Shown here one piece after another: positions 1 to 8,839 of a stretch of DNA of 64,000 nucleotides (positions are counted from its first letter, which is position 1; every line of letters begins with the position of its first letter). The stretch spans positions 270,491-334,490 of the forward strand of contig CAWBRU010000022.1 of NCBI GenBank assembly GCA_963791325.1, given 5' to 3'. The position numbers and the translations under genes were made by a program. This stretch comes from JBEVJK01 sp963791325 (lineage in GTDB: Bacteria > Pseudomonadota > Alphaproteobacteria > Rhizobiales > Rhizobiaceae). The notes beneath the pieces are model-generated. The model had not been told where the DNA came from. It saw only the letters and a program-made list of their open reading frames with translations, and made no database searches.

Positions 1-264
1 TTTACCCCGACCTCATCGCTCGGCGTCCATTCGGCACTCGACACCAGCGCCAGCTCCGAGGCCATGAACGGCGACGGCGAGACGGCCGACAGTCTGGCGG
101 TCACCGCCTTGATGGCGCGGCAGATGGCCGACTATGGGGCGCCGAACTCGATCATCATGAAAATGGTGACCACCCCCGGCACCGAGATCACCTGGATCAA
201 GACGCCGGAGCTCGAGCAGGGAGGCTGGGCGCTCTTCGAGGAGCGCGTCAAGCGCCGCCAGTGA
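1..264 (+). CDS. C-terminal part of a protein cut by the window edge, possibly a ClpP-like periplasmic protein
   Basis: Frame 1 is open from the first base to a TGA at 262-264, giving 87 residues. The upstream part lies outside the window. The visible part holds a Gly-Val-His stretch, then a run of ALMARQMADYGA type, and near the end a TPELEQGGWALFEE segment. This order resembles the C-terminus of COG3904-type periplasmic ClpP/crotonase-fold proteins, where a helix is followed by a short LTPEEL-like motif. The resemblance is weak and by eye only. There is no signal peptide or catalytic residue in the visible part. The downstream neighbour is unrelated. Function is uncertain. Confidence 0.6.
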   Translation, partial: FTPTSSLGVHSALDTSASSEAMNGDGETADSLAVTALMARQMADYGAPNSIIMKMVTTPGTEITWIKTPELEQGGWALFEERVKRRQ

Positions 265-298
265 GCCACCCGGCGTCGATCTGCCGCCTCGCCGGATA

Positions 299-314
299 TT
301 GAACGCCGGTTCAA
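299..314. promoter_or_regulatory. Perfect 6-bp inverted repeat upstream of the SnoaL-like gene
   Basis: The arms TTGAAC and GTTCAA are separated by GCCG. The core GAAC-N4-GTTC is a plausible protein-binding palindrome and lies 70 bases before the start at 384. It has the form of a Gram-positive SOS box, but alphaproteobacterial LexA normally uses GTTC-N7-GTTC, so LexA binding is not implied. Confidence 0.35.
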
Positions 315-383
315 TTTCGCTCTGCCGGTCGGGACGGGAGCTGTGCTACAGATCGAGCGAACGGCCACCCGAGGAGCATAACG

Positions 384-764
384 ATGACCGACACCGACGC
401 CGACGCCGCGGCCAATGCGGTCTATGCGGCCTGGGACGACGCCTTCAACCGGGCCGACCCCAAGGATATCGCGAGCCTTTATGCCGGCGAGGCGTTGTTC
501 CTGCCGGCCACCCATGACGTGATCAAAGGCCCGGCCGGCATCGAAGCCTTCTTCACCGCACTGCTCAAGACCGGTCTGCGCGGACACAAATTCGATCTCA
601 TCGAGGCGACCGTCGCCGGCACGTTGATGTTCGGCGCCGCGAAATGGTCGGTGATCGCCAAGGACGAAGCCGGCAAGGACCAGCCCGCCTCCGGAATTGC
701 GAGCCACGTCTTCGTCAGGCAAGCCGACGGCAGCTACAAACTCCGGCTGCACACCTTCAATTAG
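384..764 (+). CDS. SnoaL-like / DUF4440-type NTF2-fold protein
   Basis: This 126-residue protein starts at an ATG preceded by GAGGAG seven bases upstream. The order of features fits the SgcJ/EcaC-like SnoaL family: an N-terminal helix with WDDAFNRADP, a LYAGEALFLPATHDVIKG segment, then FFTALLKTG and a closing beta strand ending in LRLHTFN. Family members form small cone-shaped pockets. They include polyketide cyclases, isomerases and many proteins of unknown substrate, so no reaction can be assigned here. There is no signal peptide. It appears to be a single-gene unit with a palindrome (299-314) upstream. Confidence 0.75.
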   Translation: MTDTDADAAANAVYAAWDDAFNRADPKDIASLYAGEALFLPATHDVIKGPAGIEAFFTALLKTGLRGHKFDLIEATVAGTLMFGAAKWSVIAKDEAGKDQPASGIASHVFVRQADGSYKLRLHTFN

Positions 765-1161
765 ATATGGGTCCCTGCGGCACCGGGCCGGCGCCGGTGC
801 CGGGAAGCATGCCGTAGGGGGTGAGTCTTCTTTGGTCGGGGGCGACCTGGGGCTACCCACCCCCCGTCCCGTGCCGGAAGCGACCGTCACGGAGCTGCCA
901 ATCTAGCATGTGCGGCAAGGCGGAACCCAGTTCTCCAAAGGAAGGCGTTGCGCCCCCGGATGGACAGGCGCCGGGCCGGGGCCGGCCGGGTAAGCGCCGC
1001 GGCGCGCGGAGCAATCGGTATGGCCGCCAGACCGCCGATCTTGCCGACATCTCTCTACCCCGAAGAGACCGCCGATCGATGGAAGCAGATATGCCTAATG
1101 CCAACTCCGACGCGAGGCCGGCATGGCCTATTCTCGGACCGGTGGGAGGAGTTGAGCTGAC
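765..1161. other. Intergenic stretch, nothing convincing seen
   Basis: Open frames here on either strand lack a ribosome-binding site and look like random high-GC frames. No clear terminator hairpin with a T run was found after the SnoaL-like gene. Confidence 0.5.
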
Positions 1162-1362
1162 GTGGATATGCCTCGTGTCGATCGGGACCTCAAGCAGGAG
1201 AATCGCGATTTGCGGGCGCGGATGATCTGGATGGAGTGCGAGCTCAGCCGCTTGCAGCGGACGGCCTGGGAAAGTCAGCTGACGAGCCTGCTGGCGGTGG
1301 TCGGCAGCCTCTCTCTGATCTACCTCGCGGGCTACGCGGTCGATCAGTTTCTGCCCAGATAA
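1162..1362 (+). CDS. Small protein with a coiled-coil start and one membrane helix
   Basis: The frame starts at GTG (1162) and encodes 66 residues. The first 35 are charged and heptad-like (DLKQENRDLRARMIWMECEL), suggesting a short coiled coil. Residues around 40-58 are hydrophobic (LLAVVGSLSLIYLAGYAV), suggesting a single membrane span, followed by a short DQFLPR tail. A GAGGAG sequence lies upstream, although spaced rather far from the GTG. I do not recognise a family. Its layout resembles small membrane anchors or septum-type coiled-coil proteins, but no role can be assigned. Confidence 0.5.
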   Translation: MDMPRVDRDLKQENRDLRARMIWMECELSRLQRTAWESQLTSLLAVVGSLSLIYLAGYAVDQFLPR

Positions 1363-1604
1363 TCCCGGCAGCGAGGGTGGATCACCGTCGCTGTGCATCG
1401 GGTGCGCGACTGCAGATCCCGGGCGCTGCGCGATTGCGAATTTAGAATTGATTCCAAATTCCCTGGACAGCTCTCGGCTGCGGTCTTGCGGCGGCAAGGC
1501 ATCAGGCTTTGGTCCGCAATCGGCCGGCAAAGGTCCCCTGCCCGCCGCGCGCCGGAACCGCTTCTGGCGCTCGCCGTTCGCCAACGACAAGTGGAGAGGC
1601 GACC

Positions 1605-1703
1605 ATGAACCATGACAACAGCGTGCACCAGGCAAGGTGGCTCTTGGGCTCGGTGATGGGGCTTTGGGTGACGGTTGCCCTCCTCGGCCTGCTGGCAAGC
1701 TGA
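1605..1703 (+). CDS. Candidate 32-residue single-span membrane protein
   Basis: A start ATG is preceded by GGAGAGG at a normal distance and the frame ends with TGA at 1701. The product has a short polar start (MNHDNSVHQARW) and then a hydrophobic run (LLGSVMGLWVTVALLGLLA) long enough to cross the membrane. It lies 112 bases before the sugar transporter operon and could be cotranscribed with it. No family is recognised. The ribosome-binding site and the clean hydrophobic segment are the main support. Confidence 0.4.
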   Translation: MNHDNSVHQARWLLGSVMGLWVTVALLGLLAS

Positions 1704-1815
1704 GCGGCGGCCCAGATCACAGTTCGGACATGTCGCGGCCGCGGGCTTGACGAACTCCGCCTCCCTCCCGATTGTGCCATCCACTTGGCATGAAAAGCGC
1801 AATGGGAGGAATTGC

Positions 1816-2830
1816 ATGAAGAGACTGTTGGTCCTCGGGACCTTGACCGGGCTGCTGGCCTCGGGCGTCGCCTTTGCCGACACGAGCGACAAGAAGATCG
1901 CCTTCTCCAACAACTACGCCGGCAATTCCTGGCGCCAGGCGATGCTGAAGAGCTACGACATCGTCACCAAGAAGGCGGTCGCCGACAGGTCGTCGCCGCC
2001 GCCGACGTGTTCACCACCGCCGACAAGGAAGTGCCGACGCAGGCCGCGCAGATCCAGAACCTGATCCTGCAGGGCTACGACGCGATCGTCATCAACGCCT
2101 CCTCGCCGGACGCGCTGAACGGCGCCATCAAGCAGGCCTGCGACGCCGGCATCGTCGTCGTCTCCTTCGACGGCATCGTCACCGAGCCCTGCGCCTGGCG
2201 CGTCGTCGTCGACTTCAAGGACATGGGCAAGCAGGAAGTCGAGCAGATGGCGAAGTTCCAGCCCAAGGGCGGCAATCTCCTCGAGATCCGCGGCCTCGCC
2301 GGCACCTCGATCGACGAGGCGATCCAGCAGGGCATCGCTCGAAGGCGTCGCCGCCCATCCCGAGTTCAAGATCGTCACCTCGGTGACCGGCGACTGGGAC
2401 CAGACGACGGCGCAGAAGGCGGTCGCGACCGTGCTGCCCTCGCTGCCCGACATCGTCGGCATCGTCGACCAGGGCGGTGACGGCTATGGCGCCGCGCAGG
2501 CCTTCGCCGCCGCCGGCAAGCCGCGCCCGACCATCATCATGGGCAACCGCCAGGACGAGCTGCAGTGGTGGAAGGAGCAGAAGGACAAGGACGGCTACAC
2601 GACCTGGTCGGCCTCGATCGCGCCGGGCGTCTCGACGCTCGGCCTTCTGGGTCGCCCAGCAGATCCTCGACGGCAACAAGGACATCCCGCACGATCTGCT
2701 GGTGCCCTATCTCGCCTTCACCCAGGACGATTTCGAGGCGGCCTTGCCGACCATCGCAGAGGGCAGCGTCGCCAGCCACGAATACACACAGGACGACGCG
2801 ATCGCGGCGATCAAGGCCAACATGAAGTGA
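1816..2830 (+). pseudogene. Sugar ABC transporter periplasmic binding protein, frameshifted
   Basis: The start ATG follows GGGAGGA at 6 bases. The product opens with a lysine-arginine start and a hydrophobic signal peptide ending near VAFADTSDKK. Conserved blocks of a CUT2-type (ribose/xylose family) binding protein follow in order: IAFSNNYAGNSWRQAM, QAAQIQNLILQGYDAIVINASS, CDAGIVVVSFDG, then GDWDQTTAQKAV and a C-terminal AIKANMK. The frame changes near 1985, 2337 and 2640. Length restored to one frame would be about 337 residues, normal for the family. No internal stop inside a conserved block was seen, so single-base sequence errors are as likely as true decay. It is the first gene of the 1.8-6.3 kb transporter operon. 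Confidence 0.75.
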
Positions 2831-2868
2831 TCGTGGCTGGCCGTACCTTGCCGGCGTCGATCGCACGC

Positions 2869-4385
2869 GTGACTATCGATGGCGGTCGATGCCTGAGGCG
2901 CAGCGCCGCCATCGTCGACCTGGACGGCGTCGAAAAGCATTTCGGCGCCGTCCGCGCGCTCGACGGCGTCGATTTCGCCGTCGAGCGCCGGCGAATGCGT
3001 CGGCCTCGTCGGCCACAACGGCGCCGGCAAGTCGACGCTGATGCACGTGCTGGCCGGCACGCTGCGCGCCCGACCGCGGGCCGGATCGTCATCGGCGGCA
3101 GCGTGCAGAGCCGGCTATTCGGCGGCGCTCGCCCAGAGCCTCGGCATCCGCTGCGTCTTCCAGGAACTGTCGCTCTGCCCGAATCTGACGCGTCGCCGAG
3201 AACACCCGCATCATTCACCGCGTCGCTGCAAGGGCTTCGGCTGGCGGCGCCGGGCCGGCGACCTGATCCTCGCCAAGCTCGACGAGATCTTTCCCGGCCA
3301 CGGCATCGGCGCCGCCGACATCGTCCGCGACCTGTCGATCGGCCGGCGCCAGATGGTCGAGGTGGCGCGCGCCTTCACCGTGACCGACGATCCGCTGCGA
3401 CCTCGTCATTCTCGACGAGCCGACCTCGTCGCTCGACGCCCACACGGCCGGCCAGCTGCTCGCCTTCGTGCGCCGCTTCGTCGCCGGCGGCATCGAGCTG
3501 CATCCTGATCTCGCATCTGCTCGGCGAGATGCTCGACAATTCCGACCGCATCGTCGTCATGCGCGACGGCAAGGTCGTCGCCGCCGACGCGCGCCGGCGC
3601 CTTCGACCGCGACAAGCTGGTCGCGGCCATGGGCGCCGTCGAACAGCGCAACGCCGCAGCGCGCGCCAAGCGGCGCACGCGCACCGCGGCCGAGCGCCGC
3701 TTGCGGGTCCGGGCCCAGCCCGCATGCGCAGACCGACGGCGCCGAGCTCGTCGCCCATGAAGGCGAGATCATCGGCCTTGCCGGGCTCGCCGGCCACGGC
3801 CAGACGCGACCTGCTCCTGGCGATCTTCAGCGCTGCGACCGCGCGGCACGGCCGCGCATCGAGGTGACCGCACCGGTGGCGCTGGTCGCCGGCGACCGCC
3901 AGTCCGACGGCATCTTCCCGCTATGGTCGATCGCCGAGAATATCGGCATCCGCTCGCTCGCCGGCCTGCGCGAGGGCTTGCTGATCTCGCCGCGGCGCGA
4001 AGCACGAGCTCGCCGAACGCTGGCGGCGACCGGATCAGCATCCGCACGCCCGACGTCCGACAACAACATCCTGTCGCTGTCCGGCGGCAACCAGCAGAAG
4101 GCGCTGTTCGCGCGCGCGCTCGGCTCCGACGCCAGGATCATCCTGATGGACGATCCGATGCGCGGCGTCGACATCGGCACCAAGCTCGAGGTCTACGACC
4201 TCATCCGCGCCGAGGCGCGGCCAGGGCCGCACCTTCCTCTGGTACACGACCGAGACCGACGAGCTCGACAATTGCGACCACGTCTACGTGTTCCGCAACG
4301 GCCGCATCGTCGCCGATCTCGGACCGCGGCGAGCTCACCGAGGAGAAGGTGATCCAGTCCTCGTTCCAGGAGGCCGGCCTGGATG
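2869..4385 (+). pseudogene. Sugar ABC transporter ATPase with two cassettes, heavily frameshifted
   Basis: Recognisable blocks of an RbsA/MglA-type double ATPase run through all three frames. They are VEKHFGAVRALDGVDF, Walker A GHNGAGKSTL, IRCVFQELSLCPNLT, DLSIGRRQMVEVARAF, Walker B with VILDEPTSSLD, then ILISHLLGEMLDNSDRIVVMRDG. The second cassette has GEIIGLAGLAGHGQT, LSLSGGNQQKALFARAL and ILMDDPMRGVDIGTK. About 17 frame changes occur in 1.5 kb, almost all explained by one gained base. The start is uncertain: GTG 2869 is in the first frame and no good ribosome-binding site was found. The protein would power import with the two permeases that follow. If the frame changes are real, the gene is dead. 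Confidence 0.75.
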
Positions 4386-5368
4386 ACCTCGGTCTCGGCA
4401 GCGCAGCGGCGTGCGCTCGCCGGCTGCTCGGCGCGGCCAGCCCGCGCGCGCCTGCTGCGCACGCTGCTGCCGGCGCTTGTCGCTGGCGCTGATCCTGATC
4501 GCCATCGCCTGGCTCAACCCGCGCGCCATCAGCTATTTCGGCTTCAACCTGATGCTCAATCTGGCGATCCCGATCGCGCTCGCGACGATCGCCCAGATGT
4601 TCGTCATCACCGGCAACGACCTCGATCTGTCGATCGGCACCTTCGTCGGCTTCGTCGGCTGCGTCACCGCGACCTGGCTGCAGCGACGCGCCGCTGCTCG
4701 GCGTCGCTGATCCTGCTCGGCTCGATCGGCGTCTATGCGCTGCTCGGCGCGCTCATCTATCTGCGCAACCTGCCCTCGATCGTCGTGACGCTCGGCATGA
4801 GCTTCGTCTGGCAGGGGCTGGCCATCCTGCTCCTGCCGAAGCCGGGCGGCAAGGCGCCGGACTGGCTGCTCGCGGCCATGGCCTTCAAGCCGCCCTTCGT
4901 GCCGTTGCCGATCGTCGCCGCCATCGTCATCGCCGTCGTCGCCCATTTCGGCCTGATGCGCACCTCCTACGGCGCGATCCTGCGCGGCTCCGGCGGCAAT
5001 CCGGTCGCGATCGGCCGCGCCGGCTGGTCGCTGCTCAAGACCAAGGTCGACGCTGTTCGCGCTGGCCGGCCTCTTCGGCGTGCTGTCCGGCATGGCGCTG
5101 ATCGGCATCACCACCTCGGCCGACGCCAATATCGGCAACGGCTACACGCTGCTGTCGATCGCCGGCGTCATCCTCGGCGGCGGCGAGTTCGTCGGCGGCC
5201 GCGTCTCGCCGATCGGCGCGGTGATCGGCGCGCTGACGCTGGCGCTCGCCGCCTCGCCGCTGCTCACCTTCATGCACATCCCGCCCGACTGGCAGGTCGG
5301 CGCCAACGGCGCGATCCTGATCATCGTGCTGGCCGCCCGCGGCGCTGATCAGCCGCAGGGAGAGCTGA
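4383..5368 (+). pseudogene. Sugar ABC transporter permease (first), frameshifted
   Basis: This is a CUT2/BPD_transp_2-type permease of about 328 residues if restored. The hallmark segment MFVITGNDLDLSIGTFVGFVG is present, followed by YLRNLPSIVVTLGMSFVWQG, GLMRTSYGAILRGSGGNP and the LLSIAGVILGGGEFVGG loop typical of RbsC relatives. The frame changes near 4480, 4690, 4707, 5050 and 5345. The ATG at 4383 lies at the end of the ATPase gene, and the stop TGA (5366) is three bases before the next ATG, so the pair was translationally coupled. Hydrophobic segments are intact in their own frames. Confidence 0.75.
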
Positions 5369-5371
5369 GCG

Positions 5372-6320
5372 ATGAGGCCGCTCCGCGACAGTTGCTCGCC
5401 AAGCCGTGGATCTGGTCGTTCGTCGGCGCGCTGCTGGTCTGGCTCGCCGCGATCGCCTTCACCGGCGGCTACGGCGCCGGCGGCATGATCACCGCGGCGC
5501 TGTCGCTCGCCGTCTTCATGGTCATCGTCGGCGTCGGCCAGATGTTCGTCATCACGCTCGGGCCCGGCAATGTCGACCTGTCGCTGCCCGCCAATATCGG
5601 GCTCGCCAGCGCCGTCGCCATGAAGGTGATGGACGGCAGCGACGCCATGATCGCGCTCGGGCTCGCCGCGGCGCTCGCCTGCGGCGCGGCGATCGGCGCC
5701 GCCAACTACCTGCTGATCTGGGCGCTGCGCATCCCGCCGATCATCGCCACGCTGTCGGCGAGCTTCATCATCCAGTCGATCGACATCAGCTACGGCCGCG
5801 GCCTGCAGATCAAGCCGCCGCCCGGCTTCGCCGATTTCACCAATCTGCAGTTCGCTCGGCATTCCGGTGCTGGCGATCCTCACCGTGCTGTTCACCATCG
5901 GCGCGGCGGTCGTGCTCAACCGCACGATCTATGGCCGCTCGGTGCTGGCGATCGGCCAGAACATCCGCGCCGCCTGGCTCGCCGGCATCGATGTCGGCCG
6001 CATCCGCTTCCTCACCTACACGCTGTCGGGCGCGCTCGGCGGCCTCGAACGGCGCGCTGCTCGCCGGCTATTTCCGCGGCGCCAATGTCGACATCGGCAA
6101 CGAATATCTGCTCGCCTCGATCGCCGTCGTGGTGATCGGCGGCACCTCGGTCGCCGGCGGCAAGGCCAACGTGCCGGGCATCTGGGGCGCGGCGCTGTTC
6201 CTGGTGCTGCTCCTCACCATGCTCAACACGTTCGGCGTCAGCGCCGGCGTGCGGCTGCTGGTGACCGGCCTGATCATCGTCGGCGTGATCACCGCGGCCG
6301 GCGGCGGACGCGAACGCTGA
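5372..6320 (+). pseudogene. Sugar ABC transporter permease (second), frameshifted
   Basis: A second BPD_transp_2 permease follows directly. Conserved parts include PWIWSFVGALLVWLAAIAF, the signature VGQMFVITLGPGNVDLSLPAN, IPPIIATLSASFIIQSIDI, YGRSVLAIGQNIRAAWLAG and the C-terminal SIAVVVIGGTSVAGG followed by NTFGVSAGVRLLVTG. Frame changes occur near 5390, 5857 and 6047. With them repaired the length would be about 316 residues, as expected. Two non-identical permeases with a double ATPase and a binding protein make a complete importer. The sugar cannot be read from sequence. The operon ends at a strong terminator about 200 bases downstream. Confidence 0.75.
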
Positions 6321-6439
6321 CCGGAGCACCGGTTCTTCTTCGCCGCGGCGCTCCCCTCTAAATTCTTGCGGCCGGGAACGAGGCGGCAGAACGGCGCTCA
6401 CAAAGCTGTGACTGGGTCCTCATTAGTCGATCGACCTAA

Positions 6440-6559
6440 TCAGTTGACTTTGAAGGTGCTATGTGGCATTTGAGAGAGGCAGAGTTCGGACACACCTCCC
6501 ATACGGACCTGCGCAACTGGCCGCCGCTTGGTTCGATCCCGAAGCGGCGGCCTCTTTTT
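6440..6559 (+). ncRNA. Candidate small RNA or terminator leader upstream of 6559
   Basis: The stretch has no credible coding frame but ends in a very strong intrinsic terminator (6519-6559). Just before the stem lies an unpaired pyrimidine-rich ACACCTCCC (6490-6498), which could pair with ribosome-binding sites, as in several rhizobial trans-acting sRNAs. No promoter was identified with certainty, so the stretch could equally be the 3' end of the transporter mRNA. I do not assign it to a named sRNA family. Confidence 0.3.
6519..6559 (+). terminator. Strong Rho-independent terminator
   Basis: Arms 6519-6529 (GGCCGCCGCTT) and 6542-6552 (AAGCGGCGGCC) pair perfectly over 11 bp. The loop is 12 bases (6530-6541) and TCTTTTT follows at 6553-6559. 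It is correctly oriented to end plus-strand transcription from the transporter operon or a local small RNA. Confidence 0.85.
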
Positions 6560-7105
6560 GCGAGGAACTGGATTGCGGGACAGGCGCCACGCCGACCCAG
6601 TTCGATCGGGGGTCAGCCCGAAGTCACGACACCTCAGAACTAAGAAGTTCTGCGCGCTGTTAAGAACAGCGCAGCTCCTCAGAGCACGAGGGGCGCCAAA
6701 GCTTTCCAAGCGATGGCGCAAATCAGGCCTACATAAGCAAACCTGTAGAGAGTCAAACCAATTCTATGCCCAGAATATTCCAAGCGACACCTTTGTCGGC
6801 GATGAGAGATGATGGTGAGATAGGGCAGCGACGTTTACTCATCAAGTAAACAACGGAATCAACACTGTAACGTGCAGCGATGGTGCGATCCGGCGCTCTC
6901 CGTCTCGGCCGCCAGGCGGCCTGGGCGGCCGCCCGAAAATCGAACGAAATCAACCCTCTGCTGCGAAAATTGGCCGGCGCTGGTGGGGGTTGAGCGCTGA
7001 GACCAGTTGTCGCACCGGCCGGCGGGCAGAGCCGGCCGTGCAAGAAAACCATGGTATTCGGTTCGGTTTCCGGATGCTTTTTTAGCGAATGCGCAAGCTG
7101 TCCGG
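6560..7105. other. Intergenic stretch of lower GC, no gene recognised
   Basis: Composition is visibly more AT-rich from about 6640 to 6860 than in flanking genes. Several short open frames exist on both strands, but none has a ribosome-binding site or a recognisable motif. It may be the remnant of an inserted sequence. Confidence 0.4.
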
Positions 7106-8074
7106 CTAAGGCCGTAGCACCGGTTCCCCGTGGAGATCACGGCGCAGCGGCCGCGACACGCCGAAGCCGACCTCCATCATCAGCCGCGGCGCCTTGTTGG
7201 GGACGGTGCCCATGTGGAAGCCGAACGGATCTTCGACGAAGCCCTTGCCGGCGGGGCCAGTGATCGTCAGCAGGCTATCGGGACCGTAAAATCCGACGAT
7301 CTCGTCCGCCGGGTGCCCGACCAGCAGGGTCAGCTGATGTTTGAGCGAGCGGCGGCGGTGGCTGCCGACCACATAGACATGCGGCCCGGAATCCCGGTCG
7401 ACGTCGGTGAGATAGAAGAAGAACTTCAGCGTGCGCCAATCGTCGAGGTCGAAATGGTAGCGGTCGAGCGAGGCCAGGCTCTTGTCCGCGACCCGCGCGG
7501 ATTTGGTCGGGAATGTCCACCACAGGCGGGTGCGGATTATTCTCGCCTGGCTGCCCAGATAGCGGGCCGCAATGTCGGCCAGCAGGGGATCGCGCTGCAC
7601 CGCGATGGCTGCCGGGCAGTCGAAGATGCGCTCGAAATAGTGGCCGCTGAGAATTGGCTGAGCGAAGCGCTCCTCGGCTGCTTCGTGCTCGTCCGGACGA
7701 AATTCCAGACGCCGGTTGAAATTGCCGAAGCACGGCGTCTGCCAAGCGAAGGCGGCGACCGCTTCGCGGATTTCGGCGGGCAGGACGAGGCCTTGCTGGA
7801 TTCCGCGGCTGCGAAGCTCATCGGCAGCGGCTTGTGGGTTCACCGCTGCGGCAAACATCGACGCTGGCGCCGGCACCTCAGGCCGCACCCGCCCGGCGCC
7901 CAGCCAGTGCAGACGCCGGCCGGCCATGGTCCGGGCCAGCACGAACATCGGCAGCCAGGAGGGCTTTTCGCGCACATCGGCAAGGTAGGTGGGCAGACGC
8001 GCGGCGAGCCGGCGCAGGGAACCGCCCGACCGGGCGATGGCTTCCAGGCTTGGAGCCGAGGGAGCACGTTCCAT
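7106..8074 (-). CDS. Phytanoyl-CoA dioxygenase (PhyH)-like Fe(II)/2-oxoglutarate oxygenase
   Basis: This 322-residue protein starts at an ATG preceded by GGAG. The double-stranded beta-helix core shows the iron-binding facial triad: His207-x-Asp209 in YHFDLDDW and a distal His287 in DPFGFHMG, followed by Arg297, a candidate to hold 2-oxoglutarate. Between them lies LKFFFYLTDVDRDSGPHVYV with GSHR, the typical PhyH signature of a strand followed by a conserved glycine-histidine loop. The first 100 residues look helical and carry no signal peptide, so it is probably cytoplasmic. It stands alone, with no pathway neighbours that suggest the substrate. Hydroxylation of a small metabolite or a fatty-acyl or polyketide substrate is the family norm. 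Confidence 0.8.
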   Translation of the reverse strand: MERAPSAPSLEAIARSGGSLRRLAARLPTYLADVREKPSWLPMFVLARTMAGRRLHWLGAGRVRPEVPAPASMFAAAVNPQAAADELRSRGIQQGLVLPAEIREAVAAFAWQTPCFGNFNRRLEFRPDEHEAAEERFAQPILSGHYFERIFDCPAAIAVQRDPLLADIAARYLGSQARIIRTRLWWTFPTKSARVADKSLASLDRYHFDLDDWRTLKFFFYLTDVDRDSGPHVYVVGSHRRRSLKHQLTLLVGHPADEIVGFYGPDSLLTITGPAGKGFVEDPFGFHMGTVPNKAPRLMMEVGFGVSRPLRRDLHGEPVLRP

Positions 8075-8839
8075 TGCTATCTCCGTCCGAAACAGTCGGC
8101 TTTCGCCAACGAGTTCATCGGTTATTCTCCCACGTAAACGACCTTGCCGTCTCCTCCCTTTGGTTCACCGGCCTTTCTGCCAGTGCCCGCGGTTTTTTGG
8201 CAACTCAAATATGAGGAATGCGGCAGAAAGCCGACAGCTGGAGGGCACAGCGCCGCCCCTGCTTCGACTTTTGTCCAAAAAGATTGAAGCTGTTACCGGT
8301 TTCATCACCTGCTTCGACCCTTAGGCAGCTGGAACCCATTCCTGTAACCGTCCCGGCGTCGATCCGGTTCCACCGGTCCGGCCCACGCCCGACTTGCATC
8401 GGCTCACAGACACTAAGAGATGTTCATATCTCTCAGGTGACGTGCGCGTCCGGTCCCGCCAAGCGCTGCTCCAACGGCATCTTCACGGCAGATGTCCGAG
8501 CTCAAGAAAGTGTTTTGCCGGCTCATCGGACCGCCGAGCTATGGTCCGAATCACACCCCTCACGGGGTGCGCGGGGGCAGCCGGAAGCGCCGCAACGCCC
8601 AACCCCTTGGTCATTGACGCTTCCGGTCCTCACCTCCACCGGACTGCTGCGTCACCCCCGTGTCTTGCTCCATCTCCCCGGCGATGCCCCTCCCTTGTTC
8701 GGTCGGCAGGCCGTTCAGCGGCCGGCTCGCCTTCGTTTGTGCCAGCGACCAGGAGCACGGCAGAGCGCCGCCTTGACAGACATGTTGGGCAGGAACTATC
8801 AACCTTTATCGCCGCACCTGTCATACAAGTTGGTCCGAA
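8075..8839. other. Long intergenic region between divergent genes
   Basis: The 765 bases separate two divergently transcribed genes. Open frames here lack start signals. A TTGACA element at 8773-8778 and a TGT-N3-ACA palindrome near 8819 are the only regulatory elements I could pick out. The length is unusual in this otherwise dense region and it may hold a decayed gene. Confidence 0.4.
8819..8827. promoter_or_regulatory. Candidate GntR/FadR-type operator (TGT-cat-ACA)
   Basis: The nine bases TGTCATACA form a palindrome of the GT-N3-AC kind bound by FadR-subfamily GntR regulators. It lies 13 bases before the ATG of the GntR gene, where it could block the promoter that starts near the TTGACA at 8773. 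The motif is short and could be chance. Confidence 0.35.

Noticed and set aside
1816..6320. Programmed ribosomal frameshifting
   Set aside because: The changes are too many, too close together and not linked to slippery sequences of the usual kind. Error or decay is far more likely.
6519..6552. A tRNA, because the loop reads GGTTCGATCCC
   Set aside because: Only the T-loop-like part is present. No D-arm, anticodon arm or acceptor pairing was found, and a T run follows, so it is a terminator.
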